Assembly: GCF_001008165.2 (NCBI RefSeq)
Contig: NZ_CP011452.2
Location: forward strand, 1,612,001 to 1,676,000
Length of the DNA: 64,000 bases
From: Croceibacterium atlanticum
GTDB taxonomy: Bacteria; Pseudomonadota; Alphaproteobacteria; Sphingomonadales; Sphingomonadaceae
Direction: 5' to 3'
Position numbers and translations under genes: made by a program. This document shows, in pieces, positions 26,542 through 34,124 of the stretch (within the stretch, counting starts at the first letter, position 1; every line of letters begins with the position of its first letter). The notes beneath the pieces are model-generated. The model had not been told where the DNA came from, did no database searches, and saw only the letters and a list, made by a program, of their open reading frames with translations.

Positions 26542-26724
26542 CTATTTTGAGGTCGCGGCCTTGTTCAGGCCCGCAAAATTGTAGAGCGCGACGGCAACCG
26601 ATTTTTCAGCGCCCGCCATGCCAAAGGTCTTGTCGCATTCGATGCCGTAGCGACAAGAAGACACTTTCCAAGCGATTTCATCCATTTCACCCCGCATTAC
26701 AGAAGCGGAGGGTCGCTCGATCAT
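26542..26724 (-). CDS. Possible small protein of unknown function
   Basis: A 60-codon open frame (or 51 codons from an inner ATG) lies in the otherwise empty 560-bp space before the ABC operon. The product has no signal peptide, no membrane helix and no motif I recognise. A strong hairpin follows its stop. The coding character is uncertain, and the frame may be chance. The rest of the space, 26725-27053, shows nothing I can call a gene. Confidence 0.3.
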   Translation of the reverse strand: MIERPSASVMRGEMDEIAWKVSSCRYGIECDKTFGMAGAEKSVAVALYNFAGLNKAATSK

Positions 26725-27053
26725 GTTATGCAGGCGAACGATTGTCCGATTTACCCCTGAAGCCCGCGATTTTATAATTTCCCGACCCGTCCTCGCCGAG
26801 CAAGATAAGGCAAGTCGGGGTTTGGAATGCGTTATTCTTGTACCGGATCGGCCGGATTACTGATGGAATCTGTCGCGTAAGCGGCATTTCATCGCTGTGG
26901 CCGTCACAGCTTATTTGCACAATCGCAGAAAATTCGACTCGGCTGCGAGCGAGATGCCGTTTCCATATGCACCGGATGACGCCAGGCATTGCGGGCCGCG
27001 CGACATGCTGCGACAGCGGCGGCAGGTTCCACACCGGGACGGAGGGGGTTTTC

Positions 27054-28166
27054 TTGTTCTATCGACTGCCGGATTCGCGGCCCAGTGCCGCGTGGGGAAA
27101 GTATGCCGGGCGCGTTCTGGCGGCACTGGTCCTGCTGTTCTGCGCCGCTTCAGCTTCCGCCCATCCATCCCCCTTCAGCTATGTCGATGTGGAATTGCAT
27201 GACGATGCGATCCATGGCCGCGTGACCTTCCATGTGATCGATGGCGCCCATGAACTGGGGATCGAAGAGCCTGACCGATTGCTCGATCCCGCAGTGCTGG
27301 GGGCGAACCGGGCGCAAATCGAAACCCTGCTCGCCAGTCGCATGGCCGAAGGCGGGTTGGCCGGCCCGGTGGAATGGCGCGGCACGGCGACCAAGGCGGC
27401 AGATGATGCTGTGCAATTATCCTTCCGCATTGCGCGGGAACCACCGCCTTCGCTGACGCTGGGGATGAACCTGTTCCCCTACGATCCGCAGCACCAGACC
27501 TTCGTGAACATCTATGACGGCGGCAAGCTGAGCCAGCAGTGGATCTTCGGCGAGGGAAGCAAATCCCGCACTTTCTATCGCGGCACGACGGCGGGGGCCT
27601 TCGCCGTGATGGGAACATTCATCCCTTCCGGCGTGCATCACATATTGATCGGCCCCGATCATCTGCTCTTCCTGTTCGGCCTGCTGCTGCTGGGCGGCGG
27701 CTGGCGCAAGCTGGTGGCCATCGTGACCGCCTTCACCATCGGCCACAGCATCACCCTGTCACTGGCCGCTCTGGACATCGTCAATGCCCCTGCCTACCTG
27801 GTGGAGCCGGCCATTGCCCTCAGCATCATCGTGGTGGGCGCGGACAACCTGCTGCAACGGAAGGGAAATGGCCGCGATCTGCGCCCTTGGGTGGCCGGAA
27901 TCTTCGGCCTGATCCACGGGTTTGGCTTTGCCAGCGTGCTCAGGGAATTCGGACTTCCTCAAGAAGCCCTTGGCTGGTCGCTGTTTTCGTTTAATGTCGG
28001 GGTGGAACTGGGGCAGCTCGCCGTGGTCCTGATCGTGGCCAGCCTGCTGACGGTAATTCGCCGCCGCAGCGCAAAGGCCGGGCAGGCTATCACATTGGCA
28101 GGATCCATCGCGGTGATCCTGGCGGGTGCATACTGGTTCGCCGAAAGGGTGTTCTGGGGAGGCTGA
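27054..28166 (+). CDS. HupE/UreJ-like membrane protein with N-terminal periplasmic domain
   Basis: A 370-residue protein with a signal sequence (ending ASASAHP), a periplasmic domain of about 170 residues, then six or seven membrane helices with the family hallmarks SGVHHILIGPDHLLFLF, AFTIGHSITL and GLIHGFGFA. HupE/UreJ proteins are linked to nickel or other metal supply, but this longer two-part form has no firm function. The TTG start at 27054 is chosen because GGAGG lies 8 nt upstream and the signal peptide follows at once; the ATG at 26838 would add 72 unlikely residues. It is followed after 2 bp by the MBL-fold gene. Confidence 0.8.
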   Translation: MFYRLPDSRPSAAWGKYAGRVLAALVLLFCAASASAHPSPFSYVDVELHDDAIHGRVTFHVIDGAHELGIEEPDRLLDPAVLGANRAQIETLLASRMAEGGLAGPVEWRGTATKAADDAVQLSFRIAREPPPSLTLGMNLFPYDPQHQTFVNIYDGGKLSQQWIFGEGSKSRTFYRGTTAGAFAVMGTFIPSGVHHILIGPDHLLFLFGLLLLGGGWRKLVAIVTAFTIGHSITLSLAALDIVNAPAYLVEPAIALSIIVVGADNLLQRKGNGRDLRPWVAGIFGLIHGFGFASVLREFGLPQEALGWSLFSFNVGVELGQLAVVLIVASLLTVIRRRSAKAGQAITLAGSIAVILAGAYWFAERVFWGG

Positions 28167-28168
28167 AT

Positions 28169-29122
28169 ATGAAGCGTATCGCGATACTGGGTGCGATCGT
28201 GGTTGCGGGAATGACCGCAGCGGGTGTGTCTGCGCAAGGCGGATTGCCCGGGATCGAACCGATCGAGCAGGTCTCCGACAATGTGTACAAGATCTTCGGC
28301 GCGGGCGGGAACACGGTCGTGTTCGTCCGCAGCGACGGGGTGACGCTGGTCGATACCAAGCTGCCGGGCAATGGCCAGGCCATTCTGGACCAGGTGCGCA
28401 AGGTCACCGACAAGCCGGTGACGATGATCGTCAACACCCATTCCCACCCCGATCATATGGGCAGCAATACGGAGCTGGAGGATCTGGCCGGTCACGTGGA
28501 AGTGATCGCCCATGCCAATTCCTCCGCCCGGATGGCAGAATTGCCCAATGCCCGCCGGCCGGACCGCAGCTTCGATGACAGGATGACGATCGGTTCGGGC
28601 AAGGACGAGATCAATCTCTATTATTTCGGCGCCGGCCACACGGATGGCGATGCTTTCGTCGTCTTCCCGGCGGAGCGGACAATGGCCGCGGGCGACATCA
28701 TGGCATGGTATATGGCACCGTTGATCGATCCCGCATCAGGCGGCAGCATGCTGGCCACCCCGGTCACGCTGGGCAAGGCGCAGGATACAATCAAGGGCGT
28801 GGACAAGGTGATCGAAGGCCACGGCCAGGTCCGCAGCTGGGACGAATTCCGCGCCTACATCACCTTCCACCGCGCGCTGGTGGATGCGGCGGAAAAGACG
28901 CTGGCGGATGGCGGCACGCCGGAAGACGCATTGGCCGCGCTGGAAAGCAATCCCGGCTTCAAGCCCTTTTTGGGTGAGGAGCTGATGAAGGGGCTGGAAT
29001 ATGGCGGCACGCCCAAATCGCGCGCGCTGATCGGCCTGAATGTCGCCTTCCAGGAATTGAAGGGCGAACCCGTGACAACGCAATGGGGCCCGCGCCCGCC
29101 GGCCGGCCCACCCCCGCAATAA
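28169..29122 (+). CDS. Secreted metallo-beta-lactamase-fold hydrolase
   Basis: A 317-residue protein with a signal peptide (ending GVSAQ) and an MBL domain: the zinc motif NTHSHPDHMG, a later His in GAGHTDGD, Asp in AAGDIMAW and His in EGHGQVRSW. The C-terminal 80 residues form a helical extension (FRAYITFHRALVDAAEKTL) seen in many MBL-fold enzymes of unknown substrate. Location is the periplasm. It starts 2 bp after the HupE/UreJ-like gene and is co-transcribed with it. A classical beta-lactamase role is not supported. Confidence 0.83.
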   Translation: MKRIAILGAIVVAGMTAAGVSAQGGLPGIEPIEQVSDNVYKIFGAGGNTVVFVRSDGVTLVDTKLPGNGQAILDQVRKVTDKPVTMIVNTHSHPDHMGSNTELEDLAGHVEVIAHANSSARMAELPNARRPDRSFDDRMTIGSGKDEINLYYFGAGHTDGDAFVVFPAERTMAAGDIMAWYMAPLIDPASGGSMLATPVTLGKAQDTIKGVDKVIEGHGQVRSWDEFRAYITFHRALVDAAEKTLADGGTPEDALAALESNPGFKPFLGEELMKGLEYGGTPKSRALIGLNVAFQELKGEPVTTQWGPRPPAGPPPQ

Positions 29123-29150
29123 CAAGGGCAGCCGCGAAAGGGCGCGCCCG

Positions 29151-29774
29151 CTAATCCAGCGTGATCACCCTGCCCGCCAGGCGTGACACTTCGCCGGGGC
29201 TGTGGCTGACCAGCAGGATCGGGATTTCCAGTTCGTCCCGGATCCGCTCTATCAGCCGCAGCAGATCTTCCGCCCGCGCAATGTCGAGGGAGGATAGCGG
29301 CTCGTCCAGCAAGAGGAAGCGCGGCCCGGCCAGCAGGGCGCGGCCGATTGCGACACGGCGCGCCTCTCCGCCGGAAAGCGTGCGCGGCCAGCGGGACAGG
29401 AGATGGCCGATACCCAGGAAGTCGACCACCTCCTCCGTGCCGATCCAGCGATCCTCCGCCGCAGCCAGCTTCGCACCATATAAGAGATTGGCCGATACTT
29501 TCAGATGCGGGAACAGCCGCGCATCCTGGAACACATAGCCGGCACGGCGATCTTCCGGCTTCACGTCGATTCCGGCATCGCTGTCGAACAATACGCGGCC
29601 ACCCACGGCAATGCGCCCGGATTTCGGGCGGACGAGCCCGGCAATGCAGTTCAGCACAGTCGTCTTGCCCGCGCCGGACGGGCCGGTAAGCGCAGTGAGC
29701 CGATCCTCCGATACGAAGTCGAGCGCGATCTCCCGCTCCCCGATGCGGTGCCGCAGCGTCACGTCAAAGAACAT
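29151..29774 (-). CDS. modC: Molybdate ABC transporter ATPase ModC (short form)
   Basis: A 207-residue ATPase with Walker A GPSGAGKTT (31-39), the signature LSGGEARR and Walker B FLLLDEPLSSLD. It is much shorter than E. coli ModC because the C-terminal molybdate-binding (Mop) domain is absent. It overlaps the modB 3' end and is convergent with the MBL gene. It powers import of molybdate for molybdenum cofactor enzymes. Confidence 0.88.
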   Translation of the reverse strand: MFFDVTLRHRIGEREIALDFVSEDRLTALTGPSGAGKTTVLNCIAGLVRPKSGRIAVGGRVLFDSDAGIDVKPEDRRAGYVFQDARLFPHLKVSANLLYGAKLAAAEDRWIGTEEVVDFLGIGHLLSRWPRTLSGGEARRVAIGRALLAGPRFLLLDEPLSSLDIARAEDLLRLIERIRDELEIPILLVSHSPGEVSRLAGRVITLD

Positions 29775-30465
29775 GGGCGCGGCTCCCGGCGGAACGGCGC
29801 ACCAGCAGTTCCGAAACGATCAGCGCACCCACGGAAAGCACGACAGAAATGAACGCCAGCCGCGCCACCTGGGCTTCCGAGCCGGGCAATTGCAGCCCGG
29901 TATAGATGGCCAGCGGCAAGGTCCGTGTCTCCCCGGCAATGTTGGATGCAAAGGTGATTGTGGCGCCGAATTCACCCAGCGAGCGGGCGAAGCCCAGCAT
30001 CATGCCCGCCGCCACGCCGGGAAAGGACAGCGGCAGGCTGATCGTCAGGAAGGAATGCCAGGGGGACGCGCCAAGCGTGCGCGCAGCCTCCACCAGCCGG
30101 CGGTCAACCGCTTCGATCGACAGGCGCATGGCACGCACCATCAGCGGCAGTGCCATCACCGCCGCCGCCAGCACGGCGCCGGTCCAGCGAAAAACCAGCG
30201 TCACGCCGAATTGTTCATACAGCCAGCTACCCACCACCCCTGCGCGGCCGAAGGCCAGCAACAGCAGCCAGCCCGTAACCACCGGCGGCACGACCAGCGG
30301 CAGATGGACCAGCGCATCCAGCAACAAGCGGCCGGGAAAGCGCCGCCGGGCCAGCAGCCATGCCAGTGCATAGGCGATTGGCAGGGTCAACCCCACCGCC
30401 ACCAGGCTCACCTTCAGGGAAAGCCAGATGATGGACCATTCCGCGGGGGTCAGCCAGCCGGTCAT
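29764..30465 (-). CDS. modB: Molybdate ABC transporter permease ModB
   Basis: A 233-residue inner membrane permease with about five helices and the binding-protein-dependent transport loop (EAARTLGASPWHSFLTISLPLSFPGVAAG). The sequence RSLGEFGATITFASNIAGETRTLPLAIY is highly characteristic of ModB. The gene overlaps modA by 4 nt and modC by 11 nt, giving a tight modABC operon. Confidence 0.93.
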   Translation of the reverse strand: MTGWLTPAEWSIIWLSLKVSLVAVGLTLPIAYALAWLLARRRFPGRLLLDALVHLPLVVPPVVTGWLLLLAFGRAGVVGSWLYEQFGVTLVFRWTGAVLAAAVMALPLMVRAMRLSIEAVDRRLVEAARTLGASPWHSFLTISLPLSFPGVAAGMMLGFARSLGEFGATITFASNIAGETRTLPLAIYTGLQLPGSEAQVARLAFISVVLSVGALIVSELLVRRSAGSRAHVL

Positions 30466-31253
30466 TCCACCAAGCCAAAGCCCCGCCGGGCAAATATCGC
30501 CCCCGCTTCGGGCGATTTGAGAAAGGCCATGAATGCCTCTGCACCGCGGCTGTCGGAAGAAGCGAGAACCGCCACCGGATAGCGGATCGGGGGATGGCTA
30601 TCGGCCGGGAAAGTGGCGAGAATGCGCACCTTGTCCGACGCCATGGAATCAGTCTTGTACACCACGCCTAGTGGCGCTTCACCCCGTTCCACCAGCGCAA
30701 GGGAAGCGCGGACATTCTCGGCCACGGCCAGCCTGTTTGCCACCGCGTTCCACAGATCCAGATGGGTCAGGGCCGCCCTGGCATAGCGCCCGGCCGGCAC
30801 GCCCTGCGGGTCCGCAATGGCCAGCCTGCCATCATCGCCCAGCCTGTTGAGCAGGGCGCCGCGCGTCATGTTCCAATCCGCCTCTCCATCTTCTTTCGGC
30901 GCAATCAGCACGAGTTCATTCGTCAGCAGATCGGACCGGGTTCCCGGACGTAGCAGGTCCAGCCCTTCCATCCGGTCCATCCATTGTTCGTCAGCCGGGA
31001 GATAGATGTCCGCGGGCGCGCCGCCTTCGATCTGCCGGGCAAGCGCGGATGACGCAGCAAAGGCAAGCGTGGGCGCGGCGTGCCCTTCAGCAGCCCAGGC
31101 ATTGGCCGCATCGGTCATCGCCTCCTGCATGCTCGACGCGGCGAGGATGACGGTGCCGGTGCCGCCTTGTTCCGCAGCGGAGCAGGCGGACAGGAACAGT
31201 GGCGCCGCCAGGGTGAAGACAAGCACGCGCAGGGCATGAAGCGAAGCATTCAT
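30462..31253 (-). CDS. modA: Molybdate-binding lipoprotein ModA
   Basis: A 263-residue periplasmic binding protein with a lipobox (LFLSAC, Cys24), so it is tethered rather than free as in E. coli. The ligand-binding features are ILAASSMQEAM at the N-terminal lobe and AFAASSALARQIEGGAPADIYLPADEQWMD, both typical of ModA. The ATG at 31253 (MNASLHALRV) starts the signal peptide; the longer frame from 31310 would run through the probable regulatory repeat. Confidence 0.9.
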   Translation of the reverse strand: MNASLHALRVLVFTLAAPLFLSACSAAEQGGTGTVILAASSMQEAMTDAANAWAAEGHAAPTLAFAASSALARQIEGGAPADIYLPADEQWMDRMEGLDLLRPGTRSDLLTNELVLIAPKEDGEADWNMTRGALLNRLGDDGRLAIADPQGVPAGRYARAALTHLDLWNAVANRLAVAENVRASLALVERGEAPLGVVYKTDSMASDKVRILATFPADSHPPIRYPVAVLASSDSRGAEAFMAFLKSPEAGAIFARRGFGLVE

Positions 31254-31260
31254 CAGGTTG

Positions 31261-31283
31261 CTGTATATGCCGGGATATAGCAG
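31261..31283 (-). promoter_or_regulatory. Imperfect repeat upstream of modA (ModE-box-like)
   Basis: CTGTATAT and ATATAGCAG flank a 6-nt GC core, eight bases upstream of the modA start. TATAT half-sites separated by 6-8 bp are the general form of molybdate-responsive ModE/MopA boxes. The arms match imperfectly and no modE gene is in the window, so this is tentative. Confidence 0.35.
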
Positions 31284-31325
31284 GTCCAGTGCGAAGCACC
31301 GCGATTTCATGCCGGTATGGCGGGA

Positions 31326-33020
31326 TCAGTCCTTGCCGGATTTGGGCGGAGGCTCGGTACCCGCCTTGATCCTGTTGGCGCGCATCACGAATTCGGTCCG
31401 CCGCCTGACCGGAATGGTCAAGACGCAGCGCACGCCTTCCGGGTTGAATTCCAGTTCCACCGGGCTGTCGAGCTCATGCGCGACGATCCGTTCGATCAGG
31501 TCGGTGCCGAAACCGCGATTGCGCTTCTGCGGCACGGGCGGGCCACCGCTTTCCTTCCATTCGATCCGCACCAGCGCATCGGTGGTCAGCTTCCAATGGA
31601 CCGATACCTTGCCGCCCGGCCTGCTCAGCGCGCCATATTTGGCCGCATTGGTCGCCAGTTCGTGCATCGCAAGGCCCAGGGAAAGCGCATCATTGGGCGC
31701 CAGTTCAATCTCCGGACCGACCAGATCGATCTCGTGATCGGCAGCATAGGAATATGGCTTCAGTTCCGCATCGACAACGGAACGGATCGGCGTGGTGCCC
31801 CAATCGGACTTGGTCAGCAGGTCATGCGTTGCCGACAGGGCCCGGATCCGCCCGTCGAGCGAGGCGGCGAAATCATCCAGGCTTTCCGCCCGGCGGCGCG
31901 TAAGGGCGATGATCGAAAGCACATTGGCCAGCGTGTTCTTCACCCGGTGATTGAGCTCGCGCGTCAATGAATTGCGGATCGAAGCCTGTTCCTCGAACCA
32001 GCGCAATTGCTCCTCGTCCTCCAGCGCCTGCTGGGTCAGCATGCGGACCAGCAGCATCAGCAAGCTGGCAACCAGCAGGCCGAAGATCAGCGTCAGGATG
32101 GAAAGGCCGGAGAGCCGATCCCCGCTGTCGGAATCGATTTCCAGCACCCAGGGGCTGTTGGCGATGGATATGCGTTCCACGGCGCGCATCGTATTGGCCG
32201 GATCGAAATTCGTATCGGCCAGCAGATTGCTTTCGCCCAGCTGTCCTGAATAAAGCCGCACGCCAAATTCCCCGGCCCCTTCCAGCTGCAATGCGGAGGC
32301 CAGGAAATCTTCCGCATTGAACGGGCTGTAGATGAAGCCGCGCAGGCGGCGGCCACCGGGCGCAGGTTCGAATACCGGCATGTAGATCAGGAAGCCCGGC
32401 GCCTCTCCATTGCCTTCCTGCTGCAACACCACCTTGCCGCTGGCCGTGGGCCGCGCCGTACGCTCCGCCTCGATCATGGCGGCGCGGCGCACTGGCTCGG
32501 AAAACATGTCAAACCCCAGGGCGCGGCGGTTACGTTCCGTGTCGGGTTGCAGATAGGTGACCGGCACGGAATAGGGCTGCTGCCCGCTGGGCCGCGGATG
32601 CAGCACCACCCGGCCCGGCGCTTCTTCCGCCATCTGCTGGTCGAATGCCTCGATCTCGTCGGGATGGACCACTTTCGCCCAGCCGATCCCTTCTGCGCCG
32701 CGATAATCGGCATCCAGCCGCAATTCGCTGACAAAACGGCGGAATCGTGACGCGGGCACATCGTCCAGCGAAGCGAGCAGGGCCGCACCCGCGCGCAAAT
32801 AGGCGCTGCTGGCATTGGCGCGTCGTTCCAGGGCAGATCCGATCGCCATGGCACGGCTGCGCATCTGCACGGCCTGCCGCTGGTCCTCACCTCTTTCGAT
32901 GGCGAACACGCTCAGCACCGCGGTCGCGGTGACGAGCAGGAAAATCGCTGTCGGCAAGGCGCGAGGATAGCGAACCAGCCACCGCTTGGTCCTGCTGCGC
33001 TTGCCCGAAGCTTGTGCCAA
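31326..33020 (-). CDS. CHASE-domain HWE-family sensor histidine kinase
   Basis: A 564-residue membrane kinase: helix near residues 22-40, a periplasmic CHASE domain (EGIGWAKVVHPDEI, GFDMFSEPVRRAAM, LIYMPVF), a second helix near residues 305-327, then the HWE kinase core with phospho-acceptor His358 in RELNHRVKNTLANV and ATP site HELATNAAKYGALS. A TTG start at 33020 with GGGGAG upstream is preferred over the ATG at 33191, which would cross the promoter region. HWE kinases feed the PhyR-NepR-EcfG general stress pathway in alphaproteobacteria, and this gene is divergent from nepR-ecfG. Confidence 0.87.
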   Translation of the reverse strand: MAQASGKRSRTKRWLVRYPRALPTAIFLLVTATAVLSVFAIERGEDQRQAVQMRSRAMAIGSALERRANASSAYLRAGAALLASLDDVPASRFRRFVSELRLDADYRGAEGIGWAKVVHPDEIEAFDQQMAEEAPGRVVLHPRPSGQQPYSVPVTYLQPDTERNRRALGFDMFSEPVRRAAMIEAERTARPTASGKVVLQQEGNGEAPGFLIYMPVFEPAPGGRRLRGFIYSPFNAEDFLASALQLEGAGEFGVRLYSGQLGESNLLADTNFDPANTMRAVERISIANSPWVLEIDSDSGDRLSGLSILTLIFGLLVASLLMLLVRMLTQQALEDEEQLRWFEEQASIRNSLTRELNHRVKNTLANVLSIIALTRRRAESLDDFAASLDGRIRALSATHDLLTKSDWGTTPIRSVVDAELKPYSYAADHEIDLVGPEIELAPNDALSLGLAMHELATNAAKYGALSRPGGKVSVHWKLTTDALVRIEWKESGGPPVPQKRNRGFGTDLIERIVAHELDSPVELEFNPEGVRCVLTIPVRRRTEFVMRANRIKAGTEPPPKSGKD

Positions 33021-33118
33021 GAATACTCCCCTGCCGGGGCCTGTGGCCCCGATGAACTGAACGAGCGACCCTGCCAGCCCGTGGCCTTGCGCGCCAATCC
33101 CGTTAACCGATCCTGTTG

Positions 33119-33145
33119 GGAACCAAAGGGGGACGTTTTCGTTCC
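33119..33145. promoter_or_regulatory. Overlapping bidirectional EcfG promoter
   Basis: On the plus strand GGAAC (33119-33123), 16 nt, then CGTT (33140-33143) matches the EcfG consensus and points at nepR. On the minus strand GGAAC (33145-33141), 16 nt, then GGTT (33124-33121) points at the kinase gene. The two share the same 27 bp because the ends GGGAAC and GTTCCC are inverted repeats. Spacing to each start codon is about 105-120 nt. Confidence 0.68.
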
Positions 33146-33249
33146 CCACAATGGCAAGGGCTGCGGCGCACGTCGCCCAGGACATAAACACAAGATTGCC
33201 GCGCGCGGCAATCAGCGATCATATTGCGGACGGGAAAACGCTTAAACGC

Positions 33250-33423
33250 ATGACAGGCGAGAAAAAAAAGGTTCAGCCGGCGAAAGGCAAGGCCGGCCGG
33301 GACAAGGACGAGCAGCCCGAATGGGCAAAAGGCCTGAAGCAGCTTTACGATTCCGTGGTCGATGAACCGATCCCGGACAGCTTCAAGGATCTCCTCTCCA
33401 AGCTCGACGATGGCCACCGATGA
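33250..33423 (+). CDS. nepR: NepR-family anti-sigma factor
   Basis: A 57-residue protein with a basic N-terminal tail and the NepR core WAKGLKQLYDSVVDEPIPDSF, followed by KDLLSKLD. NepR binds and holds EcfG until phosphorylated PhyR takes its place. The ATG at 33250 gives the normal NepR length. Its end overlaps the ecfG start by 4 nt (ATGA). No phyR gene is in the neighbourhood. Confidence 0.9.
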   Translation: MTGEKKKVQPAKGKAGRDKDEQPEWAKGLKQLYDSVVDEPIPDSFKDLLSKLDDGHR

Positions 33424-34052
33424 GCAGCGGCAGGGTTCAGAAAAAACATCCGGAACGCACACCGGAAGAGAAGCGCGCCTTCAAGCGCGAACTGACCGAA
33501 GTCGTGCCACATCTGCGCGCCTTCGCCCGCGGCCTGTGCGGCCGGCCGGACATGGCGGATGACCTGGTGCAGGAAACCTTGCTGAAGGCATGGGCCGCGC
33601 AGGACAGGTTCGAACCGGGCACTTCCATGCGCGCCTGGACCTTCGTCATCCTGCGCAACGCCTATCTTACCGACATGCGCCGCAACCGTTTCCGCGGCGA
33701 ATATGACGAAACAGCCGCCGAGCGTATCCTGACTGCCCCCGCCGGGCAGGAAGAGCCGATCCACCTGTCCGACATGCACCGCGCCCTGCTGACTCTTCCG
33801 CCCGAACGGCGCGAGGCCTTGCTGCTGGTGGGCGCAGGCGGTTTCTCTTACGAGGAAGCGGCCGAAATCTGCGGCTGCGCGGTCGGCACGATCAAATCCC
33901 GCGTGGGCCGCGCCCGCGCCACGCTGACCAGCATGATCGAGGACGGATCCATCCCTGACCGTTCGCTGGACGATCCCGCGGCGCATCGCGCCATTCTGGA
34001 AGAACTGGACGATGTTGCGGCTGGCCGGGGACAAGCGGCCCCGACTCGCTGA
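33420..34052 (+). CDS. ecfG: EcfG-type general stress response sigma factor
   Basis: A 210-residue ECF sigma factor: region 2 (LRAFARGLCGRPDMADDLVQETLLKAWAAQ) and region 4 (LLTLPPERREALLLVGAGGFSYEEAAEI, then GTIKSRVGRAR). The FEPGTSMRAWTFVILRN linker and the pairing with nepR mark it as the ECF15/EcfG group, which directs the general stress response from GGAAC-N16/17-GTT promoters. A matching promoter precedes nepR-ecfG, implying positive autoregulation. Confidence 0.93.
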   Translation: MSSGRVQKKHPERTPEEKRAFKRELTEVVPHLRAFARGLCGRPDMADDLVQETLLKAWAAQDRFEPGTSMRAWTFVILRNAYLTDMRRNRFRGEYDETAAERILTAPAGQEEPIHLSDMHRALLTLPPERREALLLVGAGGFSYEEAAEICGCAVGTIKSRVGRARATLTSMIEDGSIPDRSLDDPAAHRAILEELDDVAAGRGQAAPTR

Positions 34053-34124
34053 GGCGGACTTGATCGGGCCCGCGTGAAGGGCCAGAATTGTTCCTTGCCG
34101 TCCTGACGGGTGCCGAGCCGCCGC

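Noticed and set aside
26838-27053. N-terminal extension of the HupE/UreJ-like protein from an ATG
   Set aside because: The 72 extra residues precede a proper signal peptide; TTG 27054 with GGAGG upstream is the better start.
28169-29122. Beta-lactamase resistance gene
   Set aside because: The fold is metallo-beta-lactamase-like, but the residues around the motif and the C-terminal helical extension fit the broad hydrolase family, not known resistance enzymes.
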